Positions 52,795-60,981 are shown, counted from the stretch's first letter. The stretch: 64,000 bases of DNA from Maritimibacter sp. (GCA_002695005.1 NZNT01000025.1:186001-250000), one strand, 5' to 3'. The notes: generated by a model not told the origin, from the letters alone. Program-made: numbers and translations.

Positions 52795-53292
52795 ATGAAA
52801 ATCACCGCCAATACGCCCGACCTGCTCGTGGTCGAGGATCGCCCCGTCCTCCTCGCGATCCTGCTGACCGTCTTTACGCTGGTGTTCGTCGGCGTGGGCA
52901 TCGGCCTCCTGATGGCGGGCGAGCTCTGGGGGCTGATGTTCGCGGGGCTGGGCGGCGGAATCGGGACGTTGTTCCTGTTCATCTTCGTGCGCCGGGTGCA
53001 GGTCGTGTTCCACAGGCCCGAGCGCTACGTCGAAATCCGGCGCAAGAACATGTTCCGGTCGCGCGTGGTGCGTCACCGGCTGGACGAGGTGACGCGGGCG
53101 GTGCTGGAATCCAGCCGTTCCTCCGAAGGCACCACGACCTACCGGGTCACCCTCGTCATCGAGGAAGGCCAAAGCGCCGGGATGCACCCGATCACCTTCT
53201 CCTATTCCAACTTCGGCGGGCACCGCCGCTGCGCGGGCGAGATCAACGACTGGCTCGACTCGGTGCGCGGCGTCTCCGCGGCGGCCTCATAG
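52795..53292 (+). CDS. Two-TM membrane protein, tandem paralog 1
   Basis: 165 residues, family not recognised. A short N-terminal strand (ANTPDLLVVEDRP) is followed by two membrane helices (about residues 19-42 and 47-66). A cytoplasmic domain has VVFHRPERYVEIRRKNMF, VRHRLDEVTRAVLES, and a C-terminal GEINDWLDSV. The same plan and shared residues recur in the next two genes. GGAGGG precedes the ATG. The soluble domain looks beta-rich with a C-terminal helix, like a pleckstrin-type fold, but that is a guess. Confidence 0.72.
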   Translation: MKITANTPDLLVVEDRPVLLAILLTVFTLVFVGVGIGLLMAGELWGLMFAGLGGGIGTLFLFIFVRRVQVVFHRPERYVEIRRKNMFRSRVVRHRLDEVTRAVLESSRSSEGTTTYRVTLVIEEGQSAGMHPITFSYSNFGGHRRCAGEINDWLDSVRGVSAAAS

Positions 53293-53328
53293 CACCGCCC
53301 CCTTCCGACCGCGCGGGTGCGGTGCTAT
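53289..53328. terminator. Hairpin between paralogs 1 and 2
   Basis: A perfect 10-base inverted repeat (ATAGCACCGC / GCGGTGCTAT) encloses a 20-base GC-rich loop and begins at the stop codon of paralog 1. No U-run, so partial termination or transcript stabilisation is equally possible. Confidence 0.45.
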
Positions 53329-53420
53329 CCGTGCCCGGGCCGAACCTTGATGCAGGACGCCGATTTGACACTTTGCCTGACACTTGGGGGATTGCCCCGC
53401 ACCGCCCACGGCGTGACCGC

Positions 53421-53879
53421 ATGAAGGTCAGCCGCTCCACGCCCGACCGCCTCGTCCTCGAACACCGGCCCCGCACCCGGATGCTGCTGCTCGCGGTCGC
53501 CGGGATCGCCGCGCTCACGGTCGGCGCGGTGCTCGCGATCGTCGGCAGCTGGCTCGCCGTCCTGCCGCTCGCCGCCGGCATCGTGCTCGCCGCGCTGGTC
53601 CACTTCGACTTCCCGGCCCATGCCAGCGTCACGCTGGACCGGCGCACCGGACAGGCAGAGGTCATCTGGCTCGACGGCGCCGGGATCACGCGGCAGGGCG
53701 CGCCGCTGGGCGACATCGCAGGGGCCGAGGTCGAGACGATCCGCTCCCACGAAGGCCCCGCGATGGACCGGGCCGTGCTGATCACGCCCGCCGCCCGCAT
53801 CCGCCTCACCCGCGATTTTCACGAAGGCCCCGCCCCCGCCACGGCCGTCGCCGCGATCAACGCCTGGCTGGGCCGATGA
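53421..53879 (+). CDS. Two-TM membrane protein, tandem paralog 2 (divergent)
   Basis: 152 residues, same start pattern (VSRSTPDRLVLEHRP), two hydrophobic helices and a C-terminal AINAWLGR. The soluble part has diverged more (SVTLDRRTGQAEVIWLDG, ALITPAARIRLTRDF). It is the outlier of the three paralogs. It overlaps paralog 3 by four bases (ATGA), so those two are co-translated. No strong ribosome site is visible. Function unknown. Confidence 0.68.
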   Translation: MKVSRSTPDRLVLEHRPRTRMLLLAVAGIAALTVGAVLAIVGSWLAVLPLAAGIVLAALVHFDFPAHASVTLDRRTGQAEVIWLDGAGITRQGAPLGDIAGAEVETIRSHEGPAMDRAVLITPAARIRLTRDFHEGPAPATAVAAINAWLGR

Positions 53880-54343
53880 AGGTCCGCGAGAGCACCCCGG
53901 ACCTGCTCGTCGTCGAGTATCGTCCGGTCTGGATGGGCCTCGGCCTCATCGCCTTCATCCTCGGGTTCGTGGTGTTCGGCATCGCGATCCTGTCGGACGG
54001 CGACACGCTCAGGGGTGTCACGGTCCTCCTGCTCGGCCTCGTCTGCGGCGGCATCGGTTTCGGCGCCTTCGTGCGCCGGGCGCAGGCGGTGTTCCATCGC
54101 CCCGAAGGCTGGGTCGAGATCCGACGGCGCAGCGTGTTCGGCACCCGGAAGGTGCGTCACGACCTCAGCGAAATCTCCCGCGCCGTGGTGGAATCGCTCT
54201 CCGACTCCGCCCGCGTCTCGCTCGTGATAGATGCGGGCGAAAGCGCCGGCACCCATCCGATCACAACGATCTATTCCTCGGGCGACAAGCAACCCGTCGC
54301 CGACGCGATCAACGACTGGCTCACCCGGGCCCGCGCCCCCTGA
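53876..54343 (+). CDS. Two-TM membrane protein, tandem paralog 3
   Basis: 155 residues, close to paralog 1: RESTPDLLVVEYRP, two helices, VFHRPEGWVEIRRRSVFG, VRHDLSEISRAVVES, SAGTHPITTIY and AINDWLTRA. It is coupled to paralog 2 and ends seven bases before the convergent glycosyltransferase. The repeated HPIT and INDWL blocks mark conserved functional positions of the family. Function unknown; an inner-membrane protein with its soluble domain most likely in the cytoplasm. Confidence 0.7.
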   Translation: MKVRESTPDLLVVEYRPVWMGLGLIAFILGFVVFGIAILSDGDTLRGVTVLLLGLVCGGIGFGAFVRRAQAVFHRPEGWVEIRRRSVFGTRKVRHDLSEISRAVVESLSDSARVSLVIDAGESAGTHPITTIYSSGDKQPVADAINDWLTRARAP

Positions 54344-54350
54344 GCCGCGC

Positions 54351-55124
54351 TCACCCGCCGTCCCTGGGATCGAAACGCGCCACGGGATGATCGTCACGCC
54401 CGCCCGCCGCGTCCCACTCCGCCTCCAGCGCCGCCCGTTCCGCATCCATGAGCGCGACCACATCCGTAATCCGCTCCCCGCCCGCGCGCATGTGGTCCAT
54501 CAGCCGGTGGGAATGAAGGATCGTTGGCCGCGCGTCCTCCGGCTCCCAGGCATCCAGCAGGGTCACCCGCCGCAGGTTGAACTCCGGCGGCAGGACGTAA
54601 AAGCGCAGGTCGCTCTCCCACAACAGATCCTTGAGCACCGGCTGATCCCGGTACAGCCCCGCCGCCACATAGCGGCGCACCCAATCGGCAAGGAAGGCGT
54701 CCATCGCGGGCGACCGACGGTAGAGCATCACGCCCGAGTTGAACTGCGGAAAGGCATAGGGCGTCGTCACGGAAACCCCTGCCCGGATCAGGTCCGAGGC
54801 CCGGCGCACGTCATGGGCCAGCGCGAGGTCGAACCGGTCGAGCAGGTCCCACAGATCGCCCAACGGGCGCACCACCAGCGTATCGCAATCCAGAAACAGC
54901 GTCCGCGCGAACCGGGTCAGCGACAGGCAGTCGAGTTTGGAGCGGTCGTGCGGATTGGCGATGAGATGCACGGCATCGAAGAGCCCCGCCGCCACCGCTT
55001 CGGGCGCATCGGTGAACAGATCCACCGGCAGATCCGGCTCCACCGCCTTCAGCGACCGCGCGGAGGCCGTCGCAAGATCGCGGTAATCCGCCCCCGTGGC
55101 CACATAGATGACGCCCCTGTCCAT
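54351..55124 (-). CDS. Glycosyltransferase family 8-like protein
   Basis: 257 residues. GVIYVATGADYRDLATASARSLKAVEPDLPV opens a GT-A fold, TLFLDCDTLVV supplies the DxD metal site (near residue 80), and FPQFNSGVMLYRRSPAM matches the GT8 acceptor region. It transfers a sugar from a nucleotide donor, possibly to surface glycans. ATG at 55124 begins the conserved region; the longer frame upstream reads through a repeat element and is rejected. Confidence 0.78.
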   Translation of the reverse strand: MDRGVIYVATGADYRDLATASARSLKAVEPDLPVDLFTDAPEAVAAGLFDAVHLIANPHDRSKLDCLSLTRFARTLFLDCDTLVVRPLGDLWDLLDRFDLALAHDVRRASDLIRAGVSVTTPYAFPQFNSGVMLYRRSPAMDAFLADWVRRYVAAGLYRDQPVLKDLLWESDLRFYVLPPEFNLRRVTLLDAWEPEDARPTILHSHRLMDHMRAGGERITDVVALMDAERAALEAEWDAAGGRDDHPVARFDPRDGG

Positions 55125-55209
55125 GGGCGGATCAGGACATGATGCGCGGGCGCGTGCAAGGCCGAAGGCATCTTCGTTTTCGCCCCGGGCTTGCGCCCGG
55201 CGCGACCCG

Positions 55210-55263
55210 CTGGAGGGGCGCTGCCCCTCCAGACCTCCCCGAAGTATTTTCGGAACGAAGAAG
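55210..55263 (+). repeat. Dispersed hairpin repeat family A, copy 2
   Basis: A perfect 10-base stem (CTGGAGGGGC / GCCCCTCCAG, three-base loop) followed by CTCCCCGAAGTATTTT and CGGAACGAAGAAG. Same design as 6958-7007 and 42005-42058. It occupies part of the 361-base gap between the glycosyltransferase gene and ffh. The rest of that gap holds the ffh promoter and leader. Confidence 0.75.
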
Positions 55264-55293
55264 AAAGGCGTGGGCGAGCGTCGCCTCGGGCGC

Positions 55294-55322
55294 TTGACTC
55301 GCCGGTCTTGCCCCCTTAATGC
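55294..55322 (+). promoter_or_regulatory. Probable sigma-70-type promoter of ffh operon
   Basis: TTGACT as -35 and TAATGC as -10, 17 bases apart, about 160 bases upstream of the ffh ATG. Good spacing and placement after the repeat element make this the best promoter candidate of the whole operon. Confidence 0.5.
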
Positions 55323-55333
55323 CTGCCACAACT

Positions 55334-55421
55334 CCGGAAGTCGCAAGCTTCCGGTCCCATGGCTTATGCCGGGATCGCCCTCCGTCAGCGCGTTGCGCCC
55401 ACGGGGGCGCTACTGGTTTGA
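55334..55421 (+). other. Structured ffh leader with a 20-codon leader ORF
   Basis: A hairpin CCGGAAG / CTTCCGG at 55334-55354 is followed by a 20-codon ORF (55359-55421, starts MAYAGIALRQR). A second hairpin, GCGCCC / GGGCGC at 55395-55410, lies inside the ORF's 3' half. Together they suggest a regulated leader upstream of ffh. It lacks the SRP RNA tetraloop core, so it is not 4.5S RNA. Confidence 0.35.
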
Positions 55422-55485
55422 CCTTGGTGACGCGCGCACCCGCCCCTATCTGGGGAGCAAACGATGAACGGCGAAAGGAGCCGCA

Positions 55486-56985
55486 ATGTTTGAGAGCCTT
55501 TCAGATCGCCTGTCCGGTGTCTTCGACCGGCTGACGAAGCAGGGTGCGCTGTCGGAAGATGACGTCAAGACCGCGCTGCGCGAGGTGCGGGTGGCACTGC
55601 TGGAAGCCGACGTTTCGCTCCCCGTGGCGCGCGATTTCGTCGGACGGGTGCAGGAAAAGGCGACCGGGCAGGCCGTCACCAAATCCGTCACCCCCGGCCA
55701 ACAGGTCGTGAAGATCGTGCATGACGAACTCGTCGCCACGCTCACCGGCGACGAGGACCCCGGCAAGCTCAAGATCGACAACGCCCCCGCGCCGATCCTC
55801 ATGGTCGGCCTTCAGGGCGGCGGCAAGACGACCACCACCGGCAAGCTCGCCAAGCGGCTCAAGGAACGCGAGAACAAGCGCGTCCTCATGGCCTCGCTCG
55901 ACGTTTACCGCCCGGCGGCCATGCACCAGCTTGCCGTGCTGGGCGAGCAGATCGGGGTCGACACCCTCCCCATCGTCGAGGGGCAGAAGCCCGTCGACAT
56001 CGCCAAGCGCGCCAAGCAGCAGGCGACGATGGGCGGCTATGACGTCTACCTGCTCGACACCGCCGGTCGCCTTCAGATCGACGAAGTGCTGATGCAGGAA
56101 GTCGAGGACGTGTCCAAGGCGGTCAATCCGCGCGAGACGCTCCTCGTGGTCGACGGCCTCACCGGCCAGGTCGCCGTGGAAGTGGCCGAAGAGTTCGACG
56201 CCAAGGTCGGCATCTCCGGCGTGGTCCTGACCCGGATGGACGGCGACGGGCGCGGCGGTGCGGCGCTGTCCATGCGCGCCGTGACCGGCAAGCCGATCCG
56301 TTTCGTCGGCGTCGGCGAAAAGCTCGACGCGCTCGAAACCTTCGAGCCGGACCGCATCGCGGGCCGCATCCTCGGCATGGGCGACATCGTGGCCCTTGTG
56401 GAAAAGGCGCAGGAAACCATCGAGGCCGAGCAGGCCGAGAAGATGATGCGCCGGTTCCAGAAGGGTCAGTTCACGATGAACGACCTCAAGACCCAGTTCG
56501 AGCAGATGATCAAGATGGGCGGCATGGAGAACGTGATGGGGATGCTCCCCGGCATGGGCAAGGCCGCCAAGGGGCTTAGCAATGCCGGGCTCGACGACAA
56601 GATGCTCAAGCGCCACATCGCGCTCATCAACTCCATGACCAAGCACGAGCGGCGCAATCCGCAGATCCTGCAAGCCAGCCGGAAAAAGCGGATCGCGGCG
56701 GGCGCGGGGATGGAGGTCGCGGACCTCAACAAGCTCATCAAGATGCACCGCCAAATGGCCGACATGATGAAGAAGCTCGGCAAGATGGGCAAAGGCGGGA
56801 TGCTCAAGAACGCCATGAAGGGCATGTTCGGCAAGGACGTCTCGGTCAAGGATCTGCAAGACCCCGCGAAGATGGAACAGGCCGCCAAGCTGCTTGGCGA
56901 ACAGGGCGGGATGCCCGGCATGGGCGGCATGGGCGGCGGATCGCAGCTTCCGTCGGACCTTTCGGGCTTCGGCAAGAAGAAGTGA
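55486..56985 (+). CDS. ffh: Signal recognition particle protein Ffh
   Basis: 499 residues. N domain (helical, 1 to about 90), G domain with GLQGGGKTTTTGKLAKRL (near residue 106), DTAGRLQID and TRMDGDGRGGAALS, and a methionine-rich M domain (NVMGMLPGMGKAAKG, MADMMKKLGKMGKGG) that binds SRP RNA and signal peptides. It targets membrane proteins co-translationally. AAGGAG before the ATG. First gene of the ffh-GNAT-aroQ-rpsP-rimM-trmD block; its stop overlaps the GNAT start by one base. Confidence 0.97.
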   Translation: MFESLSDRLSGVFDRLTKQGALSEDDVKTALREVRVALLEADVSLPVARDFVGRVQEKATGQAVTKSVTPGQQVVKIVHDELVATLTGDEDPGKLKIDNAPAPILMVGLQGGGKTTTTGKLAKRLKERENKRVLMASLDVYRPAAMHQLAVLGEQIGVDTLPIVEGQKPVDIAKRAKQQATMGGYDVYLLDTAGRLQIDEVLMQEVEDVSKAVNPRETLLVVDGLTGQVAVEVAEEFDAKVGISGVVLTRMDGDGRGGAALSMRAVTGKPIRFVGVGEKLDALETFEPDRIAGRILGMGDIVALVEKAQETIEAEQAEKMMRRFQKGQFTMNDLKTQFEQMIKMGGMENVMGMLPGMGKAAKGLSNAGLDDKMLKRHIALINSMTKHERRNPQILQASRKKRIAAGAGMEVADLNKLIKMHRQMADMMKKLGKMGKGGMLKNAMKGMFGKDVSVKDLQDPAKMEQAAKLLGEQGGMPGMGGMGGGSQLPSDLSGFGKKK

Positions 56986-57590
56986 TGACTGCGCCCACAT
57001 ATCCCTGGGAAACCGCAACGCGCGGTCCCGCGGCCGATTTCGCGGCCCGCCTGCGTGACATGCTCCCGCAGATCGACACCGCGCGGCTCACCCTGCGCGC
57101 CCCCGAACTGGGCGACTTCGCGACCTATGCCGAGATCATGTGCAGCCCCCGCGCCGAGCATATGGACGGCCCGATGAGCCGCGAGGATGCCTACCTCGAT
57201 TTCACCTGCACCGTGGCGGGCTGGCTTCTGCGCGGGCACGGCCTCTGGACCATCACGGCACGGCAGGGCGGCGATGTGCTGGGCTTCGTTCTGGTGAACA
57301 TGGAGCCGGGCGATCAGGAGCCGGAGCTGGGCTTCTTCCTCACCGAGGCCACCGAGGGTCAGGGCATTGCGGCCGAGGCCGCGACGGCGGCGCGTGACCA
57401 TGCATTGGGCGCGCTCGACCTGCCCCGCCTCGTCTCCTACGTCGCCCATGACAACGCCCGCTCCGCGCGACTTCTCGACCGTCTCGGCGCTTTCCGCGAT
57501 GCGGTGGCGGAAGAGGCCGTCTCGCACGACTGCCGCGTCTATCGCCATGCCCCCGCGGGCGGCGATGGCGGGATGGAGGCCTACGCATGA
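56985..57590 (+). CDS. GNAT family N-acetyltransferase
   Basis: 201 residues with the RimJ/RimL-like layout. RLTLRAPELGDFATYAEIM opens it, and the acetyl-CoA site is EGQGIAAEAATAARDHAL (Q/RxxGxA, near residue 125), followed by VAHDNARSARLLDRLGAF. It acetylates an amino group on a protein or metabolite of unknown identity. TGATG overlap with ffh links expression of the two genes. An in-frame GTG one codon earlier is possible. Confidence 0.9.
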   Translation: MTAPTYPWETATRGPAADFAARLRDMLPQIDTARLTLRAPELGDFATYAEIMCSPRAEHMDGPMSREDAYLDFTCTVAGWLLRGHGLWTITARQGGDVLGFVLVNMEPGDQEPELGFFLTEATEGQGIAAEAATAARDHALGALDLPRLVSYVAHDNARSARLLDRLGAFRDAVAEEAVSHDCRVYRHAPAGGDGGMEAYA

Positions 57591-57612
57591 ACGCACGCAC
57601 CCTCACCCCCGG

Positions 57613-57654
57613 TATGCACGATCGTATGTACAATTGTCATACGCGCTATGCACG
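57613..57654. promoter_or_regulatory. Operator-like composite palindrome before chorismate mutase gene
   Basis: An inverted repeat with arms CGTATG and CATACG (57623-57643) has ACAATTGT at its centre. TATGCACG occurs as a direct repeat on both flanks (57613 and 57647). It is AT-rich against a GC-rich background and lies about 50 bases upstream of the next ATG. It looks like the site of a GntR-, MarR- or TetR-type dimer. Confidence 0.5.
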
Positions 57655-57693
57655 CGCTGTGCCCCCTGTTTCTCTGGCCGAAGGAGCGCCCGA

Positions 57694-58002
57694 ATGACCA
57701 CCGATGTCACCGCGCGCGCGGCCGAGATCCTCAAGGACCACCGCGCCTCCATCGACCGGCTCGACGCGATCCTCGTCTACACGCTGGGCGAGCGGTTCAA
57801 GCACACGCAGGCCGTGGGCAAGCTCAAGGCCGAACACGACCTCCCGCCCTCCGATCCGTCGCGCGAAGCGGCCCAGATCGCGCGGCTGGAGGACCTTGCA
57901 CGCCGGGCCGACCTCGACCCGGAATTCGCCAAATCCTTCCTGAACTTCATCATTCAGGAAGTGATCCATCATCACGAGAAACACCAGGATTCAGGGGCCT
58001 GA
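57694..58002 (+). CDS. Chorismate mutase (AroQ type)
   Basis: 102 residues, all-helical AroQ fold: HRASIDRLDAILVYTLGERFKHTQAVGKLKAEHDLPPSDPSREA, with the Arg and Lys expected at the active site. A C-terminal FAKSFLNFIIQEVIHHHEKHQ helix completes the monomer. It converts chorismate to prephenate for phenylalanine and tyrosine synthesis. AAGGAG precedes the ATG. It sits between ffh and rpsP, an order conserved in Rhodobacteraceae. Confidence 0.93.
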   Translation: MTTDVTARAAEILKDHRASIDRLDAILVYTLGERFKHTQAVGKLKAEHDLPPSDPSREAAQIARLEDLARRADLDPEFAKSFLNFIIQEVIHHHEKHQDSGA

Positions 58003-58037
58003 GCCCCGTCCATAGCTAGCATCAGGAGACTTCAACA

Positions 58038-58436
58038 ATGGCTATGAAAATTCGCCTCGCCCGTGGCGGCACCAAGAAACGCCCCTTCTACCGCATCGTC
58101 GCGGCGGACTCGCGCATGGCGCGCGATGGCCGCTTCATCGAGAAGCTGGGCACCTACAACCCGCTTCTCCCGAAGGATTCGGAAGACCGGGTGAAAATGG
58201 ACATCGACCGCGTGAAGGCCTGGCTCGCCGAAGGCGCCCAGCCCACCGACCGCGTGTCGCGGATGCTCGAAGCCGCCGGCGTGCTCGAGAAGAAAGAGCG
58301 CAACAACCCGAACAAAGCGAAGCCGGGCAAGAAAGCCACCGAGCGGGCCGAGGAAAAGGCTGAAAAGGCCGCCGCCGCTGCCGAAGCCGCCAATGCGCCG
58401 GCCGAAGAGGCCCCCGCCGAGGAAACCGCGGAGTAA
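58038..58436 (+). CDS. rpsP: 30S ribosomal protein S16
   Basis: 132 residues. [43 protein letters not shown] is the S16 signature. After about residue 82 comes a Lys/Ala/Glu-rich tail ([20 protein letters not shown]) that extends the usual 80-90 residues, common in alphaproteobacteria. It helps fold the 16S rRNA 5' domain. GGAGA before the ATG. A strong terminator follows before rimM. Confidence 0.97.
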   Translation: MAMKIRLARGGTKKRPFYRIVAADSRMARDGRFIEKLGTYNPLLPKDSEDRVKMDIDRVKAWLAEGAQPTDRVSRMLEAAGVLEKKERNNPNKAKPGKKATERAEEKAEKAAAAAEAANAPAEEAPAEETAE

Positions 58437-58463
58437 GCTCCGGGTTTGGCTTGGAAATACCAT

Positions 58464-58499
58464 CGGCGCGGGGTTACATGGCCCCGCGCCGTTTTCGTT
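58464..58499 (+). terminator. Terminator/attenuator between rpsP and rimM
   Basis: A perfect 10-base stem CGGCGCGGGG / CCCCGCGCCG with an eight-base loop is followed by TTTTCGTT. This is a full intrinsic terminator inside the operon. Only some transcripts should read through, giving more S16 than RimM or TrmD. Confidence 0.82.
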
Positions 58500-58513
58500 G
58501 AGGGGAGAGCGAC

Positions 58514-59026
58514 TTGAGTGACGCACGCATCTGCGTCGGGGCCTTCGCCGGGGCCTTCGGGGTCCACGGCGACGTGCGACTGAAAAGCTTCTGCGCCGAG
58601 CCCGAGGACATCGCCACCTACGGCCCGCTGTGGACCGAGGACGGCGCGCGCAGCTTCACGCTCTCCATCGACCGGGCGGTCAAGAACGGCTTTGCGGTGC
58701 AGGTCGACGGCATCCGGACAAAGGAAGACGCCGACGCGCTCAAGGGCCTGCGCCTTTACGCGGACCGGGAGGCCCTGCCCTCGCTCCCCGATGACGAGTT
58801 CTACCATGCCGACTTGATCGGCCTGTCGGTGATGGACACCGGCGGGGCCGAGCGCGGCAAGGTGAGCGCGGTTCACAATCATGGCGCGGGCGACCTGCTC
58901 GAAGTGTCGGGGCCGGGGCTCAAGACCCCGGCGCTCATCCCCTTCACGCTGGCGAACGTGCCGACCGTGGATCTTGCTTCGGGCCGGATCGTCATCGACC
59001 CGCCTGAGGGGGCATTGCCGGAATGA
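58514..59026 (+). CDS. rimM: 16S rRNA processing protein RimM
   Basis: 170 residues. The N-terminal RimM barrel begins [23 protein letters not shown], and the C-terminal PRC-type domain contains [14 protein letters not shown] and [10 protein letters not shown]. It assists 30S head assembly around S19. The start is TTG with GGGGAGAG upstream. It overlaps the sulfotransferase gene by four bases, which ties an accessory gene to a core operon. Confidence 0.94.
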   Translation: MSDARICVGAFAGAFGVHGDVRLKSFCAEPEDIATYGPLWTEDGARSFTLSIDRAVKNGFAVQVDGIRTKEDADALKGLRLYADREALPSLPDDEFYHADLIGLSVMDTGGAERGKVSAVHNHGAGDLLEVSGPGLKTPALIPFTLANVPTVDLASGRIVIDPPEGALPE

Positions 59027-59835
59027 CGCTGGTGATCGTCCACGCGGGCTATCACAAGACGGGGACGACGAGCCTTCAGGACTTCATGTCCGCGAACCGC
59101 GACGCACTCGCGCCCTGGGTCGCCTATTTTGGAAAACAGGACTTCTTCGGCGCCGGGGCCGATGCCCGCATCTATGCCCAGCGCCCCTTTCCGTGGCGGC
59201 TCGCCCGGTTCCGGCGCAGCTTGCGCAGGTTCCTGCGGGACCTCCCCGACCAGCCAGTGATCCTCCTGTCGCGTGAGACGTTCTCGGGCGGGATGCCGGG
59301 CCATCACCGGGTGAACGGCGAGATGATGACCTCCTACTACGGCCCGTCTCTGCGCCTTGCCCGCACGATCATCAGTGAGCTGCGCCGCCGCTTCGGGCGC
59401 GACACCGAGATCGTGTTTTTCTACACGACCCGCGAGCGTGAGGCGTGGATACGCTCGGTCCACGGCCACCTTCTGCGCTCGATCCGGCTGACCGACGACT
59501 TCGACACCTTCCGCAACCGTTTCCCCGCCCTCGCAGCACCCGCGGAGGAGGCGGAGCGGATGCGCGGCGCGCTGGCCCCGGTGCCTGTGGTGACCGCTGC
59601 GCTCGAGGATTGGGGTGCCATGCGCGAGGGGCCGGCGGGTGCGGTCCTGAACATGCTGGGCGTGCCGGAGGACGTGCGCGCCACCCTCGCCCCGGTGTCG
59701 TGTGCGAATACCGGACAAAGCGCGGACCTGCGCGAGGCGTTCCTCGCGCTCAATCGCAGCGACCTGTCCAAGGCCGACCTGAAGGCCGCCAAGGCGCGGC
59801 TCATCGAGGACGGGCCGGTCTTAAGTCCAACTTAA
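59023..59835 (+). CDS. Sulfotransferase-like protein
   Basis: 270 residues with [23 protein letters not shown] at the N-terminus, the 5'-phosphosulfate-binding loop of PAPS-dependent sulfotransferases. [24 protein letters not shown] is the likely 3'-phosphate-binding region. It may sulfate a glycan, lipid or small molecule. It is coupled to rimM by ATGA, yet it does not belong to the rimM-trmD function. It is the first of the accessory genes inserted there. TTAAGT-CCA-ACTTAA overlaps its stop. Confidence 0.75.
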   Translation: MTLVIVHAGYHKTGTTSLQDFMSANRDALAPWVAYFGKQDFFGAGADARIYAQRPFPWRLARFRRSLRRFLRDLPDQPVILLSRETFSGGMPGHHRVNGEMMTSYYGPSLRLARTIISELRRRFGRDTEIVFFYTTREREAWIRSVHGHLLRSIRLTDDFDTFRNRFPALAAPAEEAERMRGALAPVPVVTAALEDWGAMREGPAGAVLNMLGVPEDVRATLAPVSCANTGQSADLREAFLALNRSDLSKADLKAAKARLIEDGPVLSPT

Positions 59836-59898
59836 AGTTATTGTCCTAAAACTTTCTCGCAACGCGTTGCCGACGTGGATTTCGAGTGTGAGGGTATG

Positions 59899-60804
59899 AT
59901 GGAACGGGAGGAAACGAAGGTGGCGTTCGGACCCTACAGCAGGATCGGCCTCGCGGCGGTGTTCCTGCCGCTCTATGGCGGCCCGGTCCTGTCGGGCTGG
60001 GCGGGTCATCCGTTGACGACCCTGCCCGTCTTCGCGCTGACCTTCCTGCTTTTCATCGCCGCGACCCGGCGTCCGCATCTCGACGACGCGGGCGGGCGCG
60101 CGGCGCTGGTCCTTATGGCGGTGGTGCAGGTCGTGCTCGCCTCGGCCTGTTTCGCCGCCGGGCGCTGGATCGGGCTTGTCGCCGGGCCGCTCGCGCTGAC
60201 GATCTGGCTCCCCATCGCGCTCTCCGCCGTGGCCGCGCTGGTGGGCGCGTGGCGCTATTCCGACAGTGCCGAGATGGACGTTTTCCTCGACGGTGCCATC
60301 GACCGGTTGAACGAGATCGACCGGGGGCTGGTGTCGGACTGGACCGATATTCACCCGGAACCCGCCGCCGCAACCACGCAAGCGGTGGAGCGCGCCCTGT
60401 CCGCGCTGGCCGCCCTGCCCCGGGACGCGCGGGCGGGCCAGATCGACCCCGTTGTGCAACGGCTTGAGCGCGAGGCGGGCATCGCTGCGTTCGACCCGCT
60501 CTACGATGCGGCGGGCGAGGTGGACGGGACCGAAGACCCCCGCATCGACCGCGCCCTACTGCGGTTCGTCGCAAGCCCCCGCATCCGCCGCCAGCTTGTG
60601 GAGCGTGGCGAGGGCGCGATGGCCGCCATGCTGCTTCTGAACGCCGCCGACGCGGGCGTCCGGTTCGAGGCGCGCAGCCTGCTCCTCACCCTGATCGACG
60701 AAGGGGTGCCGGTGGACCAGCTTCCCGATCCCGTCTGGCTCGACGAACTGTCGGAGGCGTTTCCCGGCGAAGGGTATGACGAGATCGCCCGTTTGAGGGG
60801 CTGA
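59899..60804 (+). CDS. Membrane protein with cytoplasmic helical domain, unknown
   Basis: About 301 residues, family not recognised. Four hydrophobic helices lie in the first 110 residues (IGLAAVFLPLYGGPVLSGW, LPVFALTFLLFIAATR, ALVLMAVVQVVLASACF, IWLPIALSAVAALVGAW). A long charged, helical soluble region follows (RLNEIDRGLVSDW ... LDELSEAFPGEGYDEIARLRG). ATG at 59899 has GAGGG four bases upstream; 59896 and a GTG at 59875 are alternatives. It lies in the accessory insert before the surface-protein gene. Confidence 0.65.
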   Translation: MEREETKVAFGPYSRIGLAAVFLPLYGGPVLSGWAGHPLTTLPVFALTFLLFIAATRRPHLDDAGGRAALVLMAVVQVVLASACFAAGRWIGLVAGPLALTIWLPIALSAVAALVGAWRYSDSAEMDVFLDGAIDRLNEIDRGLVSDWTDIHPEPAAATTQAVERALSALAALPRDARAGQIDPVVQRLEREAGIAAFDPLYDAAGEVDGTEDPRIDRALLRFVASPRIRRQLVERGEGAMAAMLLLNAADAGVRFEARSLLLTLIDEGVPVDQLPDPVWLDELSEAFPGEGYDEIARLRG

Positions 60805-60895
60805 CCGGCGCGGCGGCTGCCCAGTCCGCCGCACCCTGGAGCCATAGGGTTGGCTTGATCCTGACAAACCACTAACGTCTCCTTAGAGGGGTTGT

Positions 60896-60927
60896 GTCCG
60901 GGGCCGCGGCGGCGGACTATTTTTTTT
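60896..60927 (+). terminator. T-rich terminator-like element before the surface-protein gene
   Basis: A short GTCCG / CGGAC stem around a GC-rich loop is followed after two bases by a run of eight T. It could end transcription from the membrane-protein gene. The adjoining AATTG-ATTAC-CAATT repeat (60928-60942) marks an AT-rich promoter-like zone for the next gene. Confidence 0.4.
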
Positions 60928-60981
60928 AATTGATTACCAATTCCAGACCCATCTGCGTCGCGGCAGCGGGAGATATTTTCA

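Noticed and set aside
55323-55485. 4.5S/SRP RNA gene next to ffh
   Set aside because: No GGAAGG-type tetraloop core with the expected symmetric loop; the hairpins present are different.
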